From Fistulifera solaris (taxonomy: Eukaryota; Bacillariophyta; Bacillariophyceae; Naviculales; Stauroneidaceae): a stretch of 64,000 nt of DNA. Location of the stretch: contig AP026139.1 in NCBI GenBank assembly GCA_030295235.1, forward strand, positions 124,001-188,000. Reading direction: 5' to 3'. Both the position numbers and the translations under genes were made by a program. Under the pieces are notes generated by a model. That model was not told where the DNA came from, did no database searches, and saw only the letters and a list, made by a program, of their open reading frames with translations. Below, piece after piece: positions 40,381-49,525 of the stretch. Within the stretch, counting starts at the first letter, position 1, and each line of letters begins with the position of its first letter.

Positions 40381-40704
40381 ATGGATCGTATATTCGCCAT
40401 TCAACAAGAACGTCTGTATCAATGGGATGCAGTTTACCGTTTACTGCAAGCCTTACCCCTGACCGGCCATCTTGCAGAGGCCGTCGAGCGTCTGCAACAC
40501 CATTTGCAAGAGCTGGATGCCCACAATGATTTGTTACTAGCGCTACAGACACTACCGCAGGTCCAAACTCCTCAAGATCATTGGATGTGGCAACAAACTA
40601 TGGTATCCCTGCTACAAAAAAACTTGCAACAAGAACATGAAGCGTATTTTAACAACAACGATCGGCCCGTCAAGAGAGCGCGGTATGCCGTGATCGACCG
40701 ATAA
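40381..40704 (+). CDS. Hypothetical 107-residue helical protein
   Basis: A single-exon frame, not recognised. Almost entirely predicted helix with Leu/His/Gln periodicity (LLQALPLTGHLAEAVERLQH, HLQELDAHNDLLLALQ), then MWQQTMVSLLQKNLQQEHE and a basic tail RPVKRAR that could be a nuclear signal. The composition is far from random for this genome, so I favour a real small gene. It resembles small coiled-coil subunits (kinetochore or Mediator type), but that is only an impression. Confidence 0.5.
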   Translation: MDRIFAIQQERLYQWDAVYRLLQALPLTGHLAEAVERLQHHLQELDAHNDLLLALQTLPQVQTPQDHWMWQQTMVSLLQKNLQQEHEAYFNNNDRPVKRARYAVIDR

Positions 40705-41004
40705 AACTGTGTTTCTTCATTATGGCCTCGCAAGAGATACTCCTCTCTTCGGTGCATTGAGACTGATTTGACTCCAAATAATATAATAACTGTATGAATA
40801 TCGCTGTCTACTACTCCGTACTTTTTTATGATTTTAGCTGAATCAATATATCTTTTTCTAAGAGGACAAAAAAACAGCATAATATCTCATGAGGCAATGC
40901 ATCAAAAATAAATATTTATTTAGAGTAGTAGTACTATGGATTTCACAACCTTTCTGCCCGCAAATACATATTCTTATCCCAAACCTAACATTAACACAAC
41001 ATAG
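40705..41004. other. Convergent intergenic spacer
   Basis: 300 bp between two converging genes, A/T-rich, no feature recognised. Confidence 0.5.
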
Positions 41005-42505
41005 TTACGAGCTCCAATCCCAGGGTTCTTTCCGAGAACTATTGTCATTGGGTGACAAGGGCGATCGCCAGGATGAATACGAGCCAGGGGCACCGAGATC
41101 CGAACGATACGTATCGGGACGCCAGAATCCGTCACCGTAGTAGCGATCGCCGTAATACCGATCATCATATCGTGGAGGAGGATAGTTGAAGTTGTTGTTG
41201 TACTGTGGTCGGCCCGGGGGATACATTCCATTGTAAGGTGGCTCCCTGTAATAATAGTTGTCTCGTGGCGGCCGGTAATCCTGTCCGTACCTTTGGTTTT
41301 GCTGACCGTACCCCCATTGTATCGCTGTGTATCGTAATTTTGACCATAACCAGATGGCTGATTTCGAGAACCGCCATATTGTTGGGAATCGTAGTCTCGA
41401 TTGTATCCCGATTGTTCCGTCCGAGAACCTTTGGATTGTTGCGAATCACCATCTCGAGAATATCCCGTTTGATCCGTTCTCGGTGGAGAAGAATTACTCT
41501 TTGCGGCAGGCCAAGAAGCATATTTATCGTCCACCATTCGACCATTATACCTTCCGGACCTTATATCATACTCGGGGGTCTTGGATTGTACCCTCGCGGA
41601 TCCATTCGAGGGTCCATGTAGGAATCTCTAGCGTAAGGACCCGGCCCATAGGGGACATCGAAACCTCTTTCGTAAGGATTGTTCGGGATTCTCGCCCCTC
41701 GTAAAGCATCCCCTCGATTGAAATTTGCCGCATTGTCCGACCAAGAGTTTGTTTCTTTGATTCTCACCCCCTTGAGCGTATCCGCTGGATTGAAGACGGC
41801 GCCTTCTTCCACATTGAGCGAAGATCGCTGACTAGGTGACCGATTGTCATAGTATCCGTTACTGTCTGGTGCATTTGCGCTGTTGTAATTGTCCGAGGGA
41901 CTTCCTAAATCCGGTCGAGGCCCATTCTCCCGGGGTCCATTCGGTCGTTCCGACTGAAAGATATCTTCCGTCACACCGCGGGCAAAATCAAACCGTTTGC
42001 GTTGCGACGGCGCTTCACCGGGAACACCGATCCGCGTAAAGCCACGATCCGTGGGCGGCCCCATATTGACGCCCGGAGGTTCGCTGTCGTCCACCATCCG
42101 CGATCGCGGATCCCAAGTCGCTCCGGGCGGTGGACGACGGGGTCCGCGACTTCCGGGTCGTGGCATAGGGGGACTCACATTGCGTGGTGTTTGTTCTTTG
42201 GATCCTTTCGGTGATTCTTTCCCCAAATTCGCGGCGAACGGGAGAGGATCGCCTTCGGGAGACGACCGTCGTCGCGGTGGATTGTCACTGTTCGCCCCGG
42301 ATGCCTTTGACGAGTTATCCTTTCTCTTCGACGATCCTCCCTTGGAAGCATTATTCTTTGAACTCGAATTGTTGTTATTGTTGTCGTCGTTATCCGCTTT
42401 TCTCGCTAAACTCGTCCGTTTCGAAAGTCGCCCTACTCCCGTTGAAGTGAAGGAAGATCCGCCGTCGAGCGATAATAATATTAGCAGAAGACGATATATC
42501 TTCAT
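41005..42505 (-). CDS. Secreted or plastid-directed low-complexity protein (Pro/Arg/Tyr/Asn-rich)
   Basis: Start ATG at 42505 gives a signal peptide (MKIYRLLLILLSLDGGSS) followed by FTSTGVGR; the Ser-Phe junction and basic stretch resemble a diatom plastid pre-sequence. The mature part is low complexity: Asp/Asn/Ser/Lys, then Pro/Arg (RPGSRGPRRPPPG), then repeated units around GYSRDGDSQQ, GYNRDYDSQQ and GYGQNYDTQR, and finally Tyr/Arg/Asp (PPPRYDDRYYGDRYYGDGFW). Two motifs recur: VFNPADTLKGVRI / NFNRGDALRGARI and KRFDFARGVTEDIF. Two missing bases must be restored, in the G5 run 41574-41578 and the C5 run 41311-41315; the total length then fits 500 residues. No known domain. Possible roles are an RNA-binding RGG/YGG-like plastid protein or a wall-associated protein. 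Confidence 0.7.
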
Positions 42506-43173
42506 GTTTGTAACAAACAAACAAGTCTCTAAAGAGTGGATTGATAGGCAACAAACTAGACTAGATGATTTCTCAACCAAACCGAATGAAACCAACGAGA
42601 TGTCATGTTCGTTTTGAATAAAAAACAGAGACGCGGGCTCGCAGACTTCTATCGCCAAAGGGAGGGAGGCCGGCCCCCAGAAAGATGCTGGTTCTTATTT
42701 GGTTCGCCAATCAACGTCACTATAGAACGAAGTGGTACAAGTGCGGGTCTTATTCTCGAACGCAAAAATGCATCGATTACGTCATACGCGGATAAAAGTG
42801 ACGTACGGAAGAAATCGAGAAACGATTCTACTCTATGTGTCAGAGTAAAAGTACTACGAAGTACTCCGTACGAAAGCAGGGGCTATAACCTTATCCCGAA
42901 TGTTGGTCAGGCTTTTAAAATAGTGTCGTCTTGGCGGTCAACGTTTAATCTCTAGGTTTGCAAAAGATATTTTGGAGCACAGAATAGAGTTAAACGGTTA
43001 CAATGAACTGCTGGTGAGCTAGTGGATGCCCATGACTATCATTTCGTCTATTCTACTCCTTGTATTGCTCCCCAACGGTCATGCAAACGTCAGTTCTATG
43101 ACGATGCTTCCTGAATCCTTTTTGTAGGCTACAAGCCCTTGATTCTCGCTCATCCACTAGGATTGCGTTGTGT
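42506..43173. other. Intergenic region
   Basis: About 670 bp upstream of the secreted-protein gene and downstream of Y14. No coding segment, RNA gene or repeat recognised. Confidence 0.5.
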
Positions 43174-43517
43174 TCAAAATGATCCCCGTCGTATTGGAAG
43201 CGAAGGCTGATCAGAAACAGGTGCCACGAAAGCCCAGTCCACCTTGATAATTTGCCGCAAAATTGCGTTCCGTGCATCCGATTGATAGCATCTTGGGCAT
43301 CGGATTGCTCCTGGAACTCGATGAGAGCATATTCTTTGGCTGTTCCATTCAAATTGCGATGCAATTTTACGCTTTGTACGTATCCAAAGTCGGAAAAGGC
43401 GTCGAGTAGATCCGTTTCTCGGGTCTCGCGAGGCAATCCCCGAACAAAGAGGACCCAGCCATTGCGCGATCGTATAGGACCGGGCCTTAATCTTTCAGGC
43501 TCCTCATGGCGAGACAT
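43174..43517 (-). CDS. RBM8A: Y14/RBM8A-like exon-junction-complex protein
   Basis: One RRM domain: RNP2 VLFVRGL, RNP1 KEYALIEF, with GWVLFVRGLPRETRETDLLD and AQDAINRMHG matching Y14, whose RRM binds MAGOH rather than RNA. After GTQFCGK the frame must gain one base in the T3 run 43251-43253 to read IIKVDWAFV, the counterpart of ISVDWCFV in Y14, and it then ends in IRRGSF. Corrected length is 114 residues, and the span is one short of a multiple of three as predicted. The N-terminal acidic extension of animal Y14 is short here, and the RS-like tail is lost or hidden by a further break. The exon junction complex marks spliced mRNA. Confidence 0.75.
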
Positions 43518-43949
43518 GTTCGGGAATTGCAAGCAATGGAACGGCACCAATTGAAGTATTTGCATCGAATGGTGCCGAGGAAATCGTCTTCGGTGCGGGG
43601 GATGACGGTGTGTTTTGCGTTGACGTAGTGATCCGAGAAACAGGTCAATCGTAGCAGATGGCTAACCCCTTGTCTTCAATTCCCATTTCCGTCTGCCACG
43701 TGTAAAACTGCAAGCGGTTTTCGATGACTGGTACAGAGTGAAATGAACTTCAATGTTCACTACTGATCAAAGTCATCGTTTCTGGTTTCCCGTTCCAATT
43801 TCTACATCTTACTACGACAAGATATGTGTGAGTCGGAGTATCATCGCCAACGGTAGTGCGAGAGTGCGAGGACCACCACAACTACCTGGTACTGGTGAGG
43901 TTGCGAAAGGCTATCTACTCCCGACTCCCGAGTCCGAAGTATTATGCTT
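43518..43949. other. Intergenic region left of the retrotransposon
   Basis: About 430 bp between the Y14 start and the target-site duplication. No gene recognised. Confidence 0.5.
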
Positions 43950-43954
43950 CACCT
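43950..43954. repeat. Target-site duplication (left), CACCT
   Basis: Five bases directly abutting the left LTR, repeated exactly at 49258-49262. Five bp is the usual duplication for LTR retrotransposons. Confidence 0.9.
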
Positions 43955-44253
43955 TGCGTTACCTACAATGAAGTTTTGCAGATAAATGAAAATTATGAGA
44001 AGAGTTACGTTTGTAAACTATTCGAATGAAAGTTTTCACAAAAGTCGATCTAATCGGAAAAGGACTCCCGCCGGTCGTGGGAGTTCAAGATTCAATTCCC
44101 ACCAGTCGTGGGAGTTGTGATGTAGACTCCCACAGAGGATTCCCACACGGGTTCAGGATCCGAAGTGGGAATGTTGTCCTTGGTCTCGGCCCGATAGGGT
44201 TAGAGGCCGTGATTCTTAACTGCATAAGGTTCAGGTTAATCCTGGGCATTGCA
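43955..44253 (-). repeat. Left LTR (3' LTR of the element)
   Basis: 299 bp beginning TGCGTTACC and ending GGGCATTGCA on the plus strand, so it has TG...CA termini. The same 299 bp recur at 48959-49257. It contains two close hairpins built on CTCCC/GGGAG and TCCCAC/GTGGGA. Confidence 0.93.
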
Positions 44254-44379
44254 TTCTGCCTCTCAAGGTCCGGGAACGGACGAAGGACGGAATGTGGACC
44301 TTGCAGAACAAAACAGAAACAACCTTCCGTTTTAGAAGGAAAAAAATAAAAAGATCGGCCGTCCGAGAAGGGGGGTGTT

Positions 44380-45400
44380 CAGGAAGGAAATGGAGTTTCA
44401 TCTCGAAAAGGCTTGATACGACGAATGGAGATTCGTTCAATGACAGCCTCGTTCAGTTGGATGGTGACGGTGCCATTTGTGTGAACGCTGAGTGATGGGA
44501 AAAGGACCGCTGCGCGTGGTTCGAGCTTATTCGGTCGGAAGGATATTTTGAGGATTTTGTCGCCAGGTTGGTAATCGTCGCGGCTGTCGATTCTCTGCAA
44601 TGGACCGTTTGTCAACGAGTTGTTGACGATGTTCTTGGATATATTTCCAGTCGGCCAAGAGGGGAATGTCGAGAATCATGTCAGCGTCCGAAGGCCAAGG
44701 ATCCTGGGCTGGCTTTGAGGGAGCCATGTATGGCGGCGCGAGTTGCAAAAAAGACAAGTCGATAAGGCGTAATCAACCATGCGTTCTGCGCTCTGGATGT
44801 CTGTTGGGAGACGGGTAGATTGCATTGTTCGCAGGATGTTACCAACAGTTTGGTGCATGCGTTCGCAGATGCCATTCGAGCGTGGGTTTTGCTTGTAATT
44901 GGGCGACCGGTGATGCCGTGTTCTTCGAGTAATTGGTCAAAGTCGTAGCCAACAAATTCGCCTCCTTGGTCAAAAAATGCAAAAAAAGCGGACGTGGGTA
45001 GCGGTTTAGCCAGACAATCTCCAATTGACGAGACGTGGGCGGCGGTCTTATAAGTTCGACAAGGTTCGTGACTGTGTCAATGACTGTGAGTGCAGAGAAA
45101 GAGGCTTCTGTGTGGCCGACTTTCATGTGCCAAGGACCGATGAGGTCAACTGCAATATCCCTCCAGGGATGGGAATGAGCTTCACGAGGAGCGAGATGAC
45201 CATGGCCGCGGAGGATGTTCTTGCACTTTTGGCAATCTGCACAAATCGAAACAAAATGAGTAACGCGATCTCGGAGTTCAGGGTGGAAAAGGTGGATCGA
45301 CATAGTCTCAATCAACCGTTTTTGTCCAATGTGGCCGAGTCGCGAGATGATACCAGTGGATGGTATTGTTGAGCATGGAAGTGGGGAGAAAGATTTTGGG
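44380..45400 (-). pseudogene. Retrotransposon integrase region (frames broken as read)
   Basis: The zinc-binding HHCC part lies near 45.2-45.34 kb (RLGHIGQKRL, HLFHP, CADCQKC). The catalytic core starts at DIAVDLIGPWHM with a second Asp region ALTVIDTVTNLVEL. The C-terminal domain near 44.4-44.6 kb reads PGDKILKISFRPNKLEPRA and ends VERISIRRIKPF-like, a hallmark of gypsy elements of this group. At least two frame changes occur between these parts. They may be decay or the homopolymer errors seen in host genes. DDE integrases insert the cDNA. Confidence 0.8.
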
Positions 45401-45599
45401 GTTTGTTTTGCCGTCTTTTTGATAGCAAATAATGTGTGTGTCAGGTGCGAGTTCAATTAGGGTGAAATTGCGAGGTGTTTTGGTTTGGAGTTGCGAGATA
45501 AGGACGTCTCCTTTCTGCTTTTCCAAGATGACGCGATAGTCTAGCTCGAAGGGAATTCCTTTGAGCGCAGGAAGACTAACGAAGGTGCTCCGAAGGTGA

Positions 45600-46990
45600 G
45601 TATCATCAGCCATGGAGAAGAATGCCAGCTGGGGCGGTGGTCGAGGGGTTTGAGCGCTATCCTCCCTCGTGTGTTTGGTGGGGTTGTTCGAACAGAGTGT
45701 TTTTATGTCTTCGCCGGGCAATGACTGGATCGGCAGACGGGACAGGGCGTCGGCTAAGTTGTTGTTCTGACCCTTGATGTATTTGAGTTGGATCCCAAAT
45801 TCGTCAAGGAAAAGACGCCAGCGCAGGACTCGCTCTTGAATTCACTGTTTCAAAGGTGTTGTTTTTGTGGTCGGTGTACACATGTAATTGTTGTACTCCG
45901 TGAAAGCATCGCGAAATTCCTTGAGTGTTTCCGACGATGGAGAGAATCTCCTTCTCACCGACTGTGTAATTGCGTTGAGCAGGATTAAGTTTTCGAGAGT
46001 AAAAGCACGGGTTTGCCGTCTTGGAAGATTGCAGCGCCCATTTGGTAGTCGCTTGCGTCAGCGTAGGACGTGAAACGGTTTGTTGTGGTCTGGATATTGA
46101 AGGAATGCTTCTTGTGCGAAGAGTGCTTTCATTTTGTCAAAGGCTTGTTGACATTTGGGGTCCCATTTGAGCTTGCCTTTCATTCCGGTCATTTGTGTTA
46201 ACGGTGCGAGGGATGTGTGCGCGTTTTGGATACATGTCGCGATAGAAGTTGACGGGCGCCAAGGAAGGATCGTAGCTGCTTGACCGTTCGTGGGGCTTGG
46301 ATTCGGAGCATAGCATCGACTTTCTTCTTCCAGGGCTTAAGGCCAGTTGGGGTGAGCCAGTAGCCAAGCCAATCGGTTTCTTGAACACACCATTCGCATT
46401 TGTTTGGGTTAATGGTGAAGTTGTTGTCTTGCAGGACGGCCAGGATCTTTTCAACAGATTGAAGATGCGATTCCAGGTCGTCGCTGAAGATGGCGATGTC
46501 ATCAATGTAGACTTCGCTCGGAGAAGGGGAGGAGGAGTTCTTCCATTGTCTCTTGTGCAATATCGGGTGCAGGAGAGACTCCCATAGGAAGGCGATTGTT
46601 GATAGTTGCCGAAGGGTGTGCAGATGACGCACAGTTTTTTGCTGTCGCCGCCGAGTTCAAACGTGTAGAACTGCATACTGACGCCGAAGCTCGTCAAGTA
46701 TTTGTATCCTTTGCGCCGTTTGAGGATGTCTTGAATGCGTGGTAAGTTGTATACCTTGCGTCGTAACACTTTGTTCAGCTGGCGGAAATCGGAAATCCAT
46801 CGGACAGAACCGTCTTTCTTCGGGATAATGAAAGATGGAGCAAGCCATTCGGAGGCACCCGTTCTGGTGAGTACGGTTTCCTTCGTAAGGCGCTCGAGTT
46901 CATTTTTGAAGACTGCCTCTTGTGATCGAGGGACAGGATAGGGTCGGCAGCGATATGGTTTTGCGCCGGGTTGGACTTCAAGACGGACTT
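45600..46990 (-). pseudogene. Retrotransposon reverse transcriptase and RNase H region (frames broken as read)
   Basis: The reverse transcriptase shows the YIDD catalytic box ([13 protein letters not shown], near 46.5 kb), the fingers segment LPRIQDIL, and [17 protein letters not shown] with GLKPWKKKV downstream. RNase H is visible near 46.03-46.07 kb as DASDYQMGAAIFQDGKP. Several frame changes split the region, including one before the YIDD segment. Confidence 0.8.
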
Positions 46991-47184
46991 TCTTTTGGGA
47001 TATTTGCCAAGCTTGCCAGAGAATAATTTTTTGAACTTGTCGAGAATGCGGCCGGTAAGCGCGTTGCGGGCTTAATTAAGGTGTTCTTGTTCGTCGGCGA
47101 CGGTTTGGGTGTCGACTGCTTGATAGTCGGATGGGAGTATTGCTTTGGACTTGTACCCTGCCTCTCTGATTGCATCTTCGTCAT

Positions 47185-48363
47185 CTACGAGCATGGCATC
47201 GTGTGATTCAAGCATTTCTTTGCAGAACTTGTTGCGAATGAAGTAGTCGGCGGGTTTGAAGTCGATTGTGTTTTCGTTAAAAGAAACTGTTTGTTTTTCA
47301 AGTCGATTTTGATCGCGAGTGCTTGCAGGAGATCTTGGCCAATGATGATGTCGTAACCTGAATGTGGGTTATCAAAGATTGTGGCGCTGATAAGGACCTG
47401 GAGCTTTTTGCGATAGCGAAAATTCTGGAAGACAGATATTGGAGAGTAGAACTTGTTCGTTGTGGACCTGAGGTCCATGGAGACCAACAAATTGTTCACC
47501 TTTGATCTTGATCGTTTCGGTCCCTTTGGGAAGGGCTTTTCGATTGAACATTGTGCTGTCGGATCCGGAATCAAAAAGGACTCGAAGAGGCGTTTGTCTT
47601 TAGAAGACGATAGCGTAGTGTATATAAGGCTAATAGAGCGCATGCGAGACGAGTTCGTATCATAGATAGAGCCTACTAATTTTAAATCACTGCCTTCTCC
47701 CTCGGAGAATATCTTGTCACATGCCGCTACGAGAGCAGGCTCGTGTGATTCCAAGTTCTTAGACGTCTTTGTCTGGTTGACGAATGGAATGGAGTCAAGA
47801 TGATGTGAGTGATTTAAAATAGTGGAGGTGACGTAACAATCTGTTAACGCATCCGACTCGTTGAGATCAAACTCATAAGCGGGGGAGCACGGCGAATATG
47901 CCGGAGAGGTTGCCGAGAAGGCAGATGAATTGTCATTGTCAGTGGAAGCCATTTTGGAGATGACATTAGATTCGTTGTTCACGTCTTTATGTTTCTCGTT
48001 GGTATTGGCATCCTTGCCCTTGCCGTTCTTGTTCTTGGCGGCGGGTTTTTTGTTGGCAGATGGACGATCCGGGTTGTTGGCGTTCGAGAAGCATTTGCTC
48101 CAAGGGTGACCAGCACCTGGGTGGATGGGACAGTCATCTTTTGCTTGAACGGTTCTCTTTGCTTTTTTGTTGTCGTTGTATTTGTTGGTGTTTTTGCGCT
48201 TGTTGTTGTTATTGTCGTTGTTGTTGTTGTTGCTTTTGTTGAGGTTCTTGCGAAGGTTTACAGCTTCATCGAGTTCCTGGAGAGCTTTGAAATACTGACG
48301 GACTGTGAGGATGTCAACATCCGGTAGAGATTGCGACCGGCAGTGATGAATGCTGCCTGCCAA
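47185..48363 (-). pseudogene. Retrotransposon Gag C-terminus and protease region
   Basis: A 392-codon frame. Its start is Asn/Lys-rich (NKSNNNNNDNNNNKRKN), followed by a Cys/His motif CPIHPGAGHPWSKC (near 48.1 kb) like the zinc knuckles of related elements. The protease active site DSGS lies near 47560-47574 in a neighbouring frame, and its C-terminal part YDIIIGQDLLQAL in this frame. Confidence 0.75.
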
Positions 48364-48914
48364 TCATTCGGCATTGCGTCGAAGAAGTACTGCTTGATGA
48401 ATGCCTCAGGAAAGAGACAGTTGGGACCGGGAAGCCATTCAATGTACTGGTTGTACGTGTTCATGAGGCCGTAGAAGACCTCGGTTGGCATGCCTCGCGG
48501 TTTCTTCTTCTTGTGGATCTGGTTGACCAAATCGTGTTGGGTTTTTTCGTTGGCGTAGTGGTCGGCCAACCAAGCCATGACGAGGTTCTCAAACTCGGCG
48601 ACGACGTCTTTTTGCCCGTGGGGATGAAGTTCGTGACGGTCGTGTTCCAATTTTCTTGATGGAACGGAGAGAGTGCGCTTGAACGCGATTGGTAGCGAAG
48701 CTTCGAGGTCGGTTTCCGACAGTGACGACTTGGACGATTTCGGGGATGACAATGGTCACATGCTGCATGATCTTGCGAATGCCGAAATCGCTCAACAACG
48801 GAACAACAATTTCGTACTTGTTTTTCTTGATCATCCACTTGATGGGGTGCGATCGGTGGGCGGGTCGAAGACATAAGCCCAGTCAGGAGTAGTAGTAGTA
48901 GTAGGAGAGGTCAT
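48250..48914 (-). pseudogene. Retrotransposon Gag N-terminal region (frames broken as read)
   Basis: An ATG at 48914 opens a Thr-rich start. The frame changes near 48845 (short C run) and again before FENLVMAWLADHYANE. The later part (FYGLMNTYNQYIEWLPG, FIKQYFFDAMPNDWQ) has the look of a Gag capsid, with no enzymatic motif. Confidence 0.65.
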
Positions 48915-48958
48915 TTTCTGAAAAAAAATTTACGTAGGAATTTTTGCTCTGATCAGAA

Positions 48959-49257
48959 TGCGTTACCTACAATGAAGTTTTGCAGATAAATGAAAATTAT
49001 GAGAAGAGTTACGTTTGTAAACTATTCGAATGAAAGTTTTCACAAAAGTCGATCTAATCGGAAAAGGACTCCCGCCGGTCGTGGGAGTTCAAGATTCAAT
49101 TCCCACCAGTCGTGGGAGTTGTGATGTAGACTCCCACAGAGGATTCCCACACGGGTTCAGGATCCGAAGTGGGAATGTTGTCCTTGGTCTCGGCCCGATA
49201 GGGTTAGAGGCCGTGATTCTTAACTGCATAAGGTTCAGGTTAATCCTGGGCATTGCA
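48959..49257 (-). repeat. Right LTR (5' LTR of the element)
   Basis: 299 bp that I read as identical to the left LTR. Because coding is on the minus strand, this copy should carry the element promoter. Confidence 0.93.
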
Positions 49258-49262
49258 CACCT
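49258..49262. repeat. Target-site duplication (right), CACCT
   Basis: Exact repeat of 43950-43954 immediately outside the right LTR. Confidence 0.9.
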
Positions 49263-49525
49263 GACCCTGCAGCTCTCTTTGTTCAGCAGCAGTGTCTTGT
49301 GTCTTTATTATTATTTTGTCTTTTGGACTGTTTCACCTTGTTTGGATGTCAATCGCATCGTCGCTCGTTGAGATAACATGATAAAGATCTCAGCAGTCAC
49401 GCACTGCAAGTCGGTGCTTTGCCTTAATCGCTACCAAGTAACTTCTCTGAATTTTAAAGTTAGTGGTTTATAATTGCATTTAGAATTCTTAATGCTTGTC
49501 TCGAAAAATGAACGCGACAAATTCC

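Larger units (their letters stand above)
43955..49257 (-). mobile_element. Complete Ty3/gypsy-type LTR retrotransposon (minus strand)
   Basis: A 5303-bp element flanked by identical 299-bp LTRs and a perfect 5-bp target duplication. Reading leftward from the right LTR: gag with an Asn/Lys-rich segment and a zinc-knuckle-like motif, aspartic protease (DSG), reverse transcriptase (YIDD), RNase H, then integrase. Integrase last is the Ty3/gypsy order, as in the GyDi elements of diatoms. Inside the 5' LTR the sequence (complement of 48958-48941) contains ATCAGAGC, a possible primer-binding site. A purine-rich stretch next to the left LTR (complement of 44254-44265) may be the polypurine tract. 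Identical LTRs imply recent insertion. Confidence 0.93.

Noticed and set aside
41997-42617. A 206-codon plus-strand frame
   Set aside because: It is antisense to the low-complexity secreted protein, which has a signal peptide and consistent corrected length.
44026-44349. A 107-codon frame, repeated at 49030 as a 113-codon frame, looking like a duplicated small gene
   Set aside because: Both frames lie mostly within the two LTRs and are identical only because the LTRs are. They diverge exactly at the LTR edge.
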